DNA of 64,000 bases from Bacteroidaceae bacterium (GTDB lineage: Bacteria > Bacteroidota > Bacteroidia > Bacteroidales > Bacteroidaceae). The notes under the pieces were generated by a model, which saw only the letters and a list, made by a program, of their open reading frames with translations, made no database searches and was not told the origin of the DNA. Of the stretch, positions 36,447-45,525 are shown piece after piece. Location of the stretch: positions 1-64,000 of the forward strand of contig JAKSJB010000007.1 of assembly GCA_024398475.1 (NCBI GenBank), in the 5' to 3' direction. Position 1 is the stretch's first letter, and each line of letters starts with the position of its first letter. The position numbers were made by a program, and so were the translations under genes.

Positions 36447-39400
36447 CTATTGAATAACGAACTTTATCACACATTCATGACCTTCAGCATCCTTTGCCCT
36501 TGCAATGTAAGTTCCATTTGGCAGTGATACCTTATATGAATTGTTTCCTCCATTCATAGCCAACAGTGATGTGTCCACCTTCTGTCCGGCAAGGCTGTAG
36601 ATAACAAGGTGTGCATCCTGGCGTAATTCGCTCTTTACAATAATGTAGCCATTGATGTAAGCCATGCTCATGGTTCCATCACGTGTAATGACGGATGGTG
36701 CATCAATATCGAGGGCCACTTCTTCCTGAGTCAACTGAACATGTACCGTATCATAAGAACATAATGTATTGCATTTTCCTATTGTGGGTACATTCATTGC
36801 ATAGACAGTATTTGCTCCGTCAGGATAGCGGCCAATCGTCTGATCACCATTGTGAGGACAGTACTGCAGGGTATCAGCCCATGTCTCATCGCTTGCAGTA
36901 AGTACTACAAATGAATGCTCGTTTCCAAGTTTAAATGATGTGTGGAGTTGAGATGTACCAACGTTTTTGTCACACCATACGACACGGTATCCGTAAGGTT
37001 CAATAACCGTAGAGACATCTCCTTTCTCAAATTGGAATTTCTTAGGTTTCTTGATGTTGTCAGAAAGATACATACCAGCAATATCAACACTCTTGTTTGT
37101 TGTGTTGTATAATTCAACCCAGTCTTCCTTGTCGAAATACTCGTTTACATACATTGAATTACCTGCACTTACCTCATTTATTCTAACAGGTACGGCATTG
37201 TCATTCAGCAATTCTTCTTCAGGCAGTTTTTCCCATACGGCAGTATAGTCAAATGTACCAGTTGCCGGAAGTGCAAATATCTGTTCTGTTGATTTAATTG
37301 TACCCTGTGTCTGTGCTGTGTAAGTAAGGGAGGCATCCCACAAAGCATCTGACGATGAAACATCGTTATTATGTACCTCAACAGCAATTAGATTTGCACC
37401 TCGTTTCAACAATGATGCAGGTATTGCTATTGTTTGAGGAAATTGGAAATCATCACAATATTGGGATGCGTACGTGTTGTATTTAATAGTTCCTGAAGGC
37501 ATATTGAACCTACCGACTTCTTTGCCGTTTATATACACCACACAACCATCATCAACGATGAAACTGAGTGTAAATTTATTTTCATCAGTAGGAGTAAAGT
37601 CCAACGTAAAACTCTTGCGGAAATAATATGTATATTTCTTTTCTGCAGTCGTGGTTTTGATAGTTGTTCCAGCCCAAGTTGATGTACCCTTGTAACCAAT
37701 TGGAGCAGTTCCACTGGACCAAGTCTCTGTGTATGTGTCTTTATTCCATTGCTTTCCGTCAAGACTTCCTTTGTCATAATAGTACCATACACTGCTGTTT
37801 CCAAATACATTTTTCTGTTGCGTACCGGAACCAGTAGTCCATCCTACGAACCTGTAACCAGCAGGGGCTTCTGTCCTAATAGTGATAGGAGGGAACAGTT
37901 GTCCGCTAAACTTGTTTGTAGGAACGACCTGATCATTAATCAGAATACGTCCGTCATCAATGTTGCTTTTCAATGTTGCCTTGATTGGAGTCTTGCCGGA
38001 AAGTTTCATACGGGAAAAACTCTTCATTGCACTAATCATGGTATTCTGGCGTGAAGAAGAAAGGTTGTCAATAACCCTATTAGCACTTTCCCAACAGGAT
38101 TCAGTTGAAGTACCCCACCAATCCTGTCTTGTAACTTGATTAAATGCCATATCAGCATAGTCGGCAATCTCTGTCACAATTTCGTTACAACGTGACGGTT
38201 CGAAAATAGAACCGGCAACCACGCAGAACGTATCAATGAACTTTTTCCTGAACTCTTCATTATTAAGCAAATTGAGGAATATCGTTACAAATTCAATTTC
38301 AGCATTCTGTAATTGTTTTCCTGCATATTTACCCATTTGTGCATTGAAAGTATAACGTTGTTCATTTGCAAAAGTAGTAAATGCATTGGACCCTCTGTTG
38401 AATGCGAAATCGAGGTCGAACAAGACAAAACGGAACTTTCCGTTTTCAATTCTTGGACGATACCCCTTGACATTATTATGAGGCCAGTCATCACCACCAA
38501 GATACAATTCAATTGCCATATAGTTGATGAACTCATCAATATCCAGGAGATTCTTAATCTTTTCGTACGATTCTGTATTTGTTGCAGTCTTCGTCAGATT
38601 ATATAATTCCTTGAAAGCATCTTTTGTGCCTTCCATTTGAACATAGTTGGAATCAGGATCTTCTTCAAACTGGTCAATTTCGTCATCATCAAGTCCCCTA
38701 TTGGAATATGCAAAGTGCTTATTGTTTGCTTCGCGTATGTTCAAAACACCATAGAACTGTCCATTTATATAGACGAATGATGGTTTATAACATTGATAAT
38801 CAATATCAATACCAGAGCGGGCAACGATACCCTGCAATAATGCATCTGCTAATTTAAACCTGTTTTCCAATGCACCGTTTCCACCATTACGAATCTGAAG
38901 AGTCTTTGTCTTGACGTATGGCTTTTCTGAGAAGAACGAATAAGGCATGTATTTTAATCCATATACCTTATTAGCCTTTAATTTAAATGAATGTGGTGTC
39001 CAGGCACGACTCCATCCTCCACACATGGACATGTTGACTTCCTGGGCAAAACATACTTCTTTACCGTCTTCGAAATATTCCATGCTTACAGGACGGTCCC
39101 AATCCATGTTCCAATTGCAGTTACCGTTTTGTCCGCGTCCCGGACGACCATTACCTGAACCTTGAACAAATATACCATATTCCTGTCCATTGATATTCTT
39201 ATCATCAGTAACAACTGAAATAATTGGAACGCAGAAATTCTTGTCATTATAGATATATGAACGGGTAACAACATCACTTGGTAGATATCCGTCCTTGAAT
39301 AGACGGAAACGATATGAGGTTGATTTAGCAACACTAAAAATACCGGTTTTACTTGTTGTACCGTTTTTCATGGAAGGTACCGAACCGTTTGTAGTATATC

Positions 39401-40037
39401 TGAGAGTTGCTCCTTCTGGTATATTTACCGATACCTGCAGCGTCCCAGTAAATACCTGTCCGATTTTATCTACAATAGGAGCCTCTAATTGTATTGAAGC
39501 AAATTGGCTGTTATTGTTAGTTGCGCCTAAAGTCTTGGAGGTACTATTAATTGAAGGCTCAGTACACCATCCCCAGGTACTGCCTCCATCCGTCGTACGT
39601 GCGTATGAACAGCGCTTTACGGCTGCAGGATATTCCTGTGATGCAATAAGGTTCCCCTCTTTGTCTGAAACATAGATTGTTCCACCATCCGTGTCAAGTT
39701 TAAAAGGACACTGCGATGTACAATATACATCATTGTGGTCAAACCATATCAAATAATAGCCTTTCTTTTGTACTGTGGCAGAAGTACGGAATTGCCATTT
39801 CTTCAGATTGTTAGCATCATCACTCAACCAAATGCCGAAAATAGATATGTTGGCATCGGTTGGATTATATAGTTCAATGAATCCACCATAGTTCCAAGAA
39901 GGGTCAATTCTTGTATCAATGTTTGCTGGCATTATTTCATTAATAATCAAGTCATTGACAGATGCAGCATGCATCTTTGTTATCGGACTGAAAGTTAGGA
40001 CTGATAAAAATGCTAATGTAGTTAGTAATTTATACAT
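36447..40037 (-). CDS. secreted LTD-CotH kinase-LTD protein with T9SS tail (copy 1)
   Basis: 1,196 residues. Order: signal peptide (to about 25); lamin-tail domain (about 28-170, LIINEIMPANID and FIELYNP); chitobiase-like beta-sandwich (about 190-265); CotH-kinase region (about 280-650) with GGDDWPHNNVKGYR near 512 and FDLDFAFN near 540 as likely catalytic and metal motifs; a repeat-like YRFVGW segment; a beta-sandwich with VDDGCVVYINGKEVGRF; a second lamin-tail domain (about 950-1090, VRINEVSAGNSMYVNEYF); and a C-terminal sorting domain (ending in GTYIARAKDAEGHECVIKF). Inference: an outer-surface protein exported by T9SS that may phosphorylate secreted proteins. It is a tandem paralogue of 40708-44247. 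Confidence 0.85.
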   Translation of the reverse strand: MYKLLTTLAFLSVLTFSPITKMHAASVNDLIINEIMPANIDTRIDPSWNYGGFIELYNPTDANISIFGIWLSDDANNLKKWQFRTSATVQKKGYYLIWFDHNDVYCTSQCPFKLDTDGGTIYVSDKEGNLIASQEYPAAVKRCSYARTTDGGSTWGWCTEPSINSTSKTLGATNNNSQFASIQLEAPIVDKIGQVFTGTLQVSVNIPEGATLRYTTNGSVPSMKNGTTSKTGIFSVAKSTSYRFRLFKDGYLPSDVVTRSYIYNDKNFCVPIISVVTDDKNINGQEYGIFVQGSGNGRPGRGQNGNCNWNMDWDRPVSMEYFEDGKEVCFAQEVNMSMCGGWSRAWTPHSFKLKANKVYGLKYMPYSFFSEKPYVKTKTLQIRNGGNGALENRFKLADALLQGIVARSGIDIDYQCYKPSFVYINGQFYGVLNIREANNKHFAYSNRGLDDDEIDQFEEDPDSNYVQMEGTKDAFKELYNLTKTATNTESYEKIKNLLDIDEFINYMAIELYLGGDDWPHNNVKGYRPRIENGKFRFVLFDLDFAFNRGSNAFTTFANEQRYTFNAQMGKYAGKQLQNAEIEFVTIFLNLLNNEEFRKKFIDTFCVVAGSIFEPSRCNEIVTEIADYADMAFNQVTRQDWWGTSTESCWESANRVIDNLSSSRQNTMISAMKSFSRMKLSGKTPIKATLKSNIDDGRILINDQVVPTNKFSGQLFPPITIRTEAPAGYRFVGWTTGSGTQQKNVFGNSSVWYYYDKGSLDGKQWNKDTYTETWSSGTAPIGYKGTSTWAGTTIKTTTAEKKYTYYFRKSFTLDFTPTDENKFTLSFIVDDGCVVYINGKEVGRFNMPSGTIKYNTYASQYCDDFQFPQTIAIPASLLKRGANLIAVEVHNNDVSSSDALWDASLTYTAQTQGTIKSTEQIFALPATGTFDYTAVWEKLPEEELLNDNAVPVRINEVSAGNSMYVNEYFDKEDWVELYNTTNKSVDIAGMYLSDNIKKPKKFQFEKGDVSTVIEPYGYRVVWCDKNVGTSQLHTSFKLGNEHSFVVLTASDETWADTLQYCPHNGDQTIGRYPDGANTVYAMNVPTIGKCNTLCSYDTVHVQLTQEEVALDIDAPSVITRDGTMSMAYINGYIIVKSELRQDAHLVIYSLAGQKVDTSLLAMNGGNNSYKVSLPNGTYIARAKDAEGHECVIKFVIQ

Positions 40038-40089
40038 GGTTATTTTAGATTGTTTTTGTTATTTTGATTATTTGATTTGAAAAACTTTG

Positions 40090-40097
40090 CAAAGTTA
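40090..40097 (-). promoter_or_regulatory. -7 box TAACTTTG for CotH copy 1
   Basis: Minus strand, about 53 bp before the ATG. The identical box stands before copy 2 at 44301-44308. Confidence 0.5.
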
Positions 40098-40262
40098 CAA
40101 ATAAATATTGAGCAATCATAAATAATTATGTTTTTTTAGTAATAATATGTCTGTTGTCATATTTTCCAATAGTTGTTTATTTGGTTCATCATATATACAA
40201 AAAATGCACATAACTCATTACTGAATTATGTGCAATACAACTATTTGGAGAACTATCTGAGA

Positions 40263-40436
40263 TTAATCTGCAGGATATTTAACACCCCACTCGTTTCTAA
40301 GACTGTCCATCACCTGCATGATTTCGTTGATAATCAATTGAGCCTTAGCAGAACCAGTAACTTAGGAAATCATGCATACTGATAGTATTATCTTCTTCCA
40401 ATCTTTTGCAGAAGAAGAGTATAGTTTCTTTATCAT
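40263..40436 (-). pseudogene. chimeric scar: LTD-protein signal peptide fused to the oxidoreductase 3' end
   Basis: Minus-strand frame from ATG 40436: 24 codons (MIKKLYSSSAKDWKK then a hydrophobic run), an in-frame TAA (40362-40364), then VTGSAKAQLIINEIMQ running without a shift into the last 20 codons of the oxidoreductase (VMDSLRNEWGVKYPAD, stop 40263). The first part is a signal peptide and the start of a lamin-tail protein (LIINEIM as in both CotH proteins). The second part, 40263-40325, is identical to 44474-44536. The joint falls in the shared word GAAATCATGCAG. It is a recombination scar. The rest of 40038-40707 is AT-rich with no gene. Confidence 0.75.
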
Positions 40437-40707
40437 ATAAATAATGCTTATATATTATACTTTATTATTTTGTCCAAGTTAACCTAATTGAAATTCACCA
40501 AACTATGTATTATTATCAAAGTAAGGTATTAAATCAAAAAGTGGCGCAAATTTACGAATAAAAATTGAGATTATTTATGTTTTGTCGCAATTTTTGTGAA
40601 ATGAGACTTTTGAAATGTTATCTATCGGATTTTGTCATAATGTATATGCCCTTTAATTTTAAGTAATTATTCATGGTAACATTCAAATATAACAATGTTA
40701 TACATAA

Positions 40708-43700
40708 TTAATTAACATTGAATTTTACAGAACACTTTTTCCCAACTGAATTTACGATATATGCGATATAGGTTCCCTGAGGTAAGGACAACGGATATGT
40801 ACTACATCCGTCGTGGGTGTTCAATACCGTTGAAATAATTCGCTGACCAGACATAGTTGTTACATACAATTCGATAGTGCTATCAAAATTATTCTTTATC
40901 AGCAAATAATCATGATTATATGCTATACTCATATTTTCGACCTGGGAAACAATTTTTGGGGTAAATATGTCATCAGATATAGATCGTGACTGAATTTGGA
41001 TGGAGTCGTAGGTCGAAATAGAGTTACTCTTGCCTATAGTTGGTCGGTTCATAACATACACACTGTTTGCTCCGTCTGGATATCTGCCTATCGAAAGGTC
41101 TCCTTTGTGCGCACAATACTGCAATGTGTCTGCCCACGTGTTGTCTTCTGAAGTCAATACCACAAAGGCATCTTCATTTGCCAATTTGAAGGATGCGTGC
41201 AATTGCTGTCCCATACTCTCATTCTTATCACACCATACAATCCTGTGTCCGAATGGTTCGATAACAGTAATTGCTGAACCCTTTTCAAACTGGAATTTCT
41301 GAGGTTTCATTATATTATCGGAGAGATACATTCCAGCAATATCAATGCTTTTATCTGTAGTGTTGTATAATTCTATCCAGTCTTCCTTATCAAAATATTC
41401 GTTGATATAGATGGAATTTCCTGCACTAATTTCATTGATTCTGACAGGTACAATTCCACTATCAGTTATTTCATTATCGGAAAGATGCTCATATACTGCA
41501 GTTAAGTACATGTCTTCACTTGAAGGCAATACAAATGTCTCATCCGTTGATACAAATAAGTCACTACTACTGTTATCAGTATATAATAATGATGCATCCC
41601 AATATGCATCGGATGATTGTGCTTGATTATTATGTATCTCAACTGCTATGACATTGCTTCCTTTCTTAAATAAGGTGCCTGATAATTCAATAGTTTGTGG
41701 AAATGAGAACTGATCAGAATGGGTAGAAGCATAAGTACTGTATTTGATGGTTCCTGATGGCATGTTGAATCTTCCGGCTTCCTTACCATTTACGTATATT
41801 ACACATCCATCATCAACAGTGAAGTTTAATGTAAATACGTCTGATGCTGATGGTGTATTTGCTAGATTGAAAGACTTTCGCATGTAATATGTTGACAATC
41901 TATGCTTAACTTCGCTTTTTACCCCCGGCCATGAAGAACCTTCAACATAACCAATAGGGGCATTACCGTTTTTCCATGATAAAACAGAGTATGAAGATGA
42001 ATACCATGCTTTTCCGTCAAGACTACCACTGTCATAGTAATACCATGATGAGCCAGTATCAAATGCTTCCTTCCTAAGATTTTTTAAAGATTGCCACCCT
42101 TTGAATCTATATTCCTGTGGGGCTTTTGCAGATGTCGTAACTGGAGGAAACAGTTTGCCGTCGAATTTATTCGTAGGAACCTGTAGACCGTTTATACCAA
42201 TTCTGGCATCCTCGATATTGGAATTGAGCGAAACGTTAATAGGCTGAATATTTGACAGTTTCATCTTAGAATAACTCTTTATCGCATTTATCATAGTTGC
42301 CTGCCTTGATGAAGAAAACGTACTCTTTACGTTATTGGCACTACCCCACGGACTTTCTCCAATCTGACTCATTGCTTTGTATGCTCTGTTTGCCAATTCG
42401 TCCACGATATCACTACATCGTTTCGGTTCAAAGACAGAACCGACAACCATACAGAACGTATCGATGAACTGCTTGCGAAAGTTGTCATTTGCGAGCAGAT
42501 TCAACCATATCGTCGTAAGTTCCATTTCCTTATACATCGACGTGCCGGTATCATACATATAATCCAGCGTCTGCCATCTTGTATTTTCCAAATCATGGAA
42601 TTGGTTAGTTCCGCCAAAACTATCGAGGTCCATCAGTACAATACGGAACTTACCACCATCTATCCTAGGCCTATACCCCTTCACATTATTACTGTTGTTC
42701 AGCCAATCACTGCCTCCGAGATACATTTCAACAGCCATATAATTAATAAATTCATCAATGTCGAGCAATTGCTTAATCTGTTCGTATATATCTTCATTTG
42801 CCGCTTTTTTAGAAAGAGAGTACAATTCTTCGAAAGCATCACGTGTACCTTCCATTTGGACATATCCGGAATCTGGAGAATATTCAAACTGATCCATTTC
42901 ATCGTCATCAAGTCCTTTGTTTGCATAAGCGAAATGCTTGTTGTTAGGTTCGCGGATGTTAAGAATATCATAAAGGGAACCATTGATATATACAAATGCC
43001 GGAATGTAAGATTGACAGTCAACATCAATACCTGACCTTGCAACGATTTCATGAATCAAGGCATCATTCATCTTACTCCCATTGTCATTCCCGCCATTAC
43101 GCACATGCAGAGTCTTGTTCTTGTTGAATGGCTTGTTTGGGAAAAAAGCATATGGAAGATAGTTCAAACCGTACAGTTTGTTAGCCTTCAACTTGAAAGA
43201 ATGAGGTGACCATGCACGACTCCATCCTCCAACAGCAGACATATTGACTTCCTGTGTCAAACAAACCTCCTGACCGTTCTCAAAATATTCAAAATTTACA
43301 GGACGGTCCCAATCCATGTTCCAGTTGCATGCACTACTCTGTCCCCTACCCGAACGGCCATTACCTGAACCTCGGACAAAAATACCATATTCCTGTCCAT
43401 TGATATTTTTATCATCAGTAACAATAGAAATAATTGGAATGCAGAAATTCTTGTCATTATAGATATACGAACGGGTAACAACATCACTTGGCAGATAACC
43501 ATCCTTGAATAGACGGAAACGATATGAGGTTGATTTAGTAACACTAAAAATACCGGTTTTACTTGTTGTACCGTTTTTCATGGAAGGTACCGAACCGTTT
43601 GTAGTATATCTGAGAGTTGCTCCTTCTGGTATATTTACCGATACCTGCAGCGTCCCAGTAAATACCTGTCCGATTTTATCTACAATAGGAGCCTCTAATT

Positions 43701-44247
43701 GTATTGAAGCAAATTGGCTGTTATTGTTAGTTGCGCCTAAAGTCTTGGAGGTACTATTAATTGAAGGCTCAGTACACCATCCCCAGGTACTGCCTCCATC
43801 CGTCGTACGTGCGTATGAACAGCGCTTTACGGCTGCAGGATATTCCTGTGATGCAATAAGGTTCCCCTCTTTGTCTGAAACATAGATTGTTCCACCATCC
43901 GTGTCAAGTTTAAAAGGACACTGCGATGTACAATATACATCATTGTGGTCAAACCATATCAAATAATAGCCTTTCTTTTGTACTGTGGCAGAAGTACGGA
44001 ATTGCCATTTCTTCAGATTGTTAGCATCATCACTCAACCAAATGCCGAAAATAGATATGTTGGCATCGGTTGGATTATATAGTTCAATGAATCCACCATA
44101 GTTCCAAGAAGGGTCAATTCTTGTATCGATGTTTGCCGGCATAATTTCATTAATAATCAGATCATTGACAGATGCAGCCTGCATCTTAGTTATTGGACTG
44201 AAAGTTAGGAGTGATATAAATGCTAATATGGTTCGTAATTTATTCAT
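40708..44247 (-). CDS. secreted LTD-CotH kinase-LTD protein with T9SS tail (copy 2)
   Basis: 1,179 residues with the same order as copy 1: signal peptide; lamin-tail domain; beta-sandwich; CotH region; second beta-sandwich (VDDGCVIYVNGKEAGRF); second lamin-tail domain (VRINEISAGNSIYINEYF); sorting domain ending GTYIAYIVNSVGKKCSVKF. Residues about 21-236 are identical to copy 1. In the CotH core the first motif reads GGSDWLNNSNNVKGYR (an insertion, and the first Asp and the His of copy 1 are lost) and the second MDLDSFGGT instead of FDLDFAFNRG, so activity may differ. Promoter at 44301. Upstream is the intact oxidoreductase. Confidence 0.85.
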   Translation of the reverse strand: MNKLRTILAFISLLTFSPITKMQAASVNDLIINEIMPANIDTRIDPSWNYGGFIELYNPTDANISIFGIWLSDDANNLKKWQFRTSATVQKKGYYLIWFDHNDVYCTSQCPFKLDTDGGTIYVSDKEGNLIASQEYPAAVKRCSYARTTDGGSTWGWCTEPSINSTSKTLGATNNNSQFASIQLEAPIVDKIGQVFTGTLQVSVNIPEGATLRYTTNGSVPSMKNGTTSKTGIFSVTKSTSYRFRLFKDGYLPSDVVTRSYIYNDKNFCIPIISIVTDDKNINGQEYGIFVRGSGNGRSGRGQSSACNWNMDWDRPVNFEYFENGQEVCLTQEVNMSAVGGWSRAWSPHSFKLKANKLYGLNYLPYAFFPNKPFNKNKTLHVRNGGNDNGSKMNDALIHEIVARSGIDVDCQSYIPAFVYINGSLYDILNIREPNNKHFAYANKGLDDDEMDQFEYSPDSGYVQMEGTRDAFEELYSLSKKAANEDIYEQIKQLLDIDEFINYMAVEMYLGGSDWLNNSNNVKGYRPRIDGGKFRIVLMDLDSFGGTNQFHDLENTRWQTLDYMYDTGTSMYKEMELTTIWLNLLANDNFRKQFIDTFCMVVGSVFEPKRCSDIVDELANRAYKAMSQIGESPWGSANNVKSTFSSSRQATMINAIKSYSKMKLSNIQPINVSLNSNIEDARIGINGLQVPTNKFDGKLFPPVTTSAKAPQEYRFKGWQSLKNLRKEAFDTGSSWYYYDSGSLDGKAWYSSSYSVLSWKNGNAPIGYVEGSSWPGVKSEVKHRLSTYYMRKSFNLANTPSASDVFTLNFTVDDGCVIYVNGKEAGRFNMPSGTIKYSTYASTHSDQFSFPQTIELSGTLFKKGSNVIAVEIHNNQAQSSDAYWDASLLYTDNSSSDLFVSTDETFVLPSSEDMYLTAVYEHLSDNEITDSGIVPVRINEISAGNSIYINEYFDKEDWIELYNTTDKSIDIAGMYLSDNIMKPQKFQFEKGSAITVIEPFGHRIVWCDKNESMGQQLHASFKLANEDAFVVLTSEDNTWADTLQYCAHKGDLSIGRYPDGANSVYVMNRPTIGKSNSISTYDSIQIQSRSISDDIFTPKIVSQVENMSIAYNHDYLLIKNNFDSTIELYVTTMSGQRIISTVLNTHDGCSTYPLSLPQGTYIAYIVNSVGKKCSVKFNVN

Positions 44248-44300
44248 AAATATTTAGATATTTTTGTTGTTTTTTGGGCTATTTGATTTGAAAAACTTTG

Positions 44301-44308
44301 CAAAGTTA
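44301..44308 (-). promoter_or_regulatory. -7 box TAACTTTG for CotH copy 2
   Basis: Minus strand, 54 bp before the ATG, in the same context as copy 1. Confidence 0.5.
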
Positions 44309-44473
44309 CAAATAAAAATTAATCAATCATAAATAATTGCGTTTTTTTAGTATTAATATGTCTGTTGTCATATTTTCCAATAGTTGTTTATTTGGTTCAT
44401 CATATATACAAAAAATGCACATAACTCATTACTGAATTATGTGCAATACAACTATTTGGAGAACTATCTGAGA

Positions 44474-45499
44474 TTAATCTGCAGGATATTTAACACCCCA
44501 CTCGTTTCTAAGACTGTCCATCACCTGCATGATTTCAATTGTCTCGCTGTGAGGCATAAACGGCGATTCAGTCCTACCGTTTCTGATGGCATCCAGGCAA
44601 GCCAGTACTTCATACTCATATCCCGTGGATTGTTCCTTTGGAGGATAGAATGTTTCAACAGCCTTGTAATCGTGGTACAATGTCACTTTTTCAGGACAGT
44701 TGATGTTCTGTACTTCGATATACCCTTTTCTTCCTGCAATCATACCCATACGGTTACACCAACAGCGTACACCAGCCTGAAGGTTTGCCATTCTGCCATC
44801 GTTCCAAAGCATAGTAATTGTTTCGCTGAGGTCAACACCCGACTTACCCTTCACACATGCCGAATGCATGGAAGAATTGCCATTTCCGAAATACATTCTT
44901 GCAAAGTTTATGCTGTAAACACCTAAATCAAGTAATGCACCGCCACACAATTCCGGCCTTTGAATCCGTTCCTTGTCCTCGTTATCGTAGCAGAGGCTTG
45001 CATAGAGCACTTCAGGTTGACCTATAGCGTCATTCTTAAGCAGTTCCGATACCTTATGCGACAGAGGCATACATCTTGTCCATACAGCCTCCATACAGAA
45101 CACACCTTTCCTTTTTGCTGCATCAAGTAGTTCAAGGGCTTCCCGTGTATTTGCCGTAAAAGCCTTTTCCACCAACACATGCTTTCCTGCATTGATAGCC
45201 AACAAGGCATGTTTCAGGTGATGGGAGTGAGGAGTAGCAATATACACCAGTTCCACTTCATTGTCTTCCACTAGTTCCTGATATGAGCCGTATGCTTTCT
45301 GGAATCCCATTTTTTCTGCAAAATCCCTTGCACGTTCAATGTTACGTGCTGCAATCGCATACTTTTCCAACTGTTCACCAGTATCCATTACACCCATTGT
45401 TTTTTGGAGTGCAGATACGGTAGATGATGATTGTAGATTACTTAAGGTTAGTGCCATCTTGTCGGCAATCCAACCAGCACCGATTATTCCGACTTTCAT
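44474..45499 (-). CDS. Gfo/Idh/MocA family oxidoreductase
   Basis: 341 residues. The N-terminal NAD(P)-binding fold starts VGIIGAGWIADKM; YIATPHSHHLKHALLAINAGKHVLVEKAF (here as YIATPHSHH and GKHVLVEKAF) holds the conserved Lys. The C-terminal half is the alpha/beta substrate domain. Probably oxidises or reduces a sugar or inositol-like compound; substrate unknown. It is 26 bp after the threonine aldolase-like gene. Its last 63 bp are duplicated at 40263-40325. Confidence 0.88.
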   Translation of the reverse strand: MKVGIIGAGWIADKMALTLSNLQSSSTVSALQKTMGVMDTGEQLEKYAIAARNIERARDFAEKMGFQKAYGSYQELVEDNEVELVYIATPHSHHLKHALLAINAGKHVLVEKAFTANTREALELLDAAKRKGVFCMEAVWTRCMPLSHKVSELLKNDAIGQPEVLYASLCYDNEDKERIQRPELCGGALLDLGVYSINFARMYFGNGNSSMHSACVKGKSGVDLSETITMLWNDGRMANLQAGVRCWCNRMGMIAGRKGYIEVQNINCPEKVTLYHDYKAVETFYPPKEQSTGYEYEVLACLDAIRNGRTESPFMPHSETIEIMQVMDSLRNEWGVKYPAD

Positions 45500-45525
45500 A
45501 TTCTGATTTGATTATTAATATATTA

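Larger units (their letters stand above)
36447..44536. repeat. tandem duplication, period 4,211 bp
   Basis: Two copies of the block oxidoreductase 3' end, intergenic region, CotH gene. Equivalent positions differ by 4,211 (40263 and 44474; 40325 and 44536). The intergenic part from about 40150 to 40325, and codons about 21-236 of the CotH gene (about 39330-39919 versus 43541-44130), are identical or nearly so. The later two-thirds of the genes have diverged strongly. The copies end at 40325|40326 on one side and near the CotH stops on the other. Confidence 0.85.

Noticed and set aside
40150-44546. Insertion sequence explaining the CotH duplication
   Set aside because: No transposase, terminal inverted repeats or target duplications were found; the joint is a short shared word.
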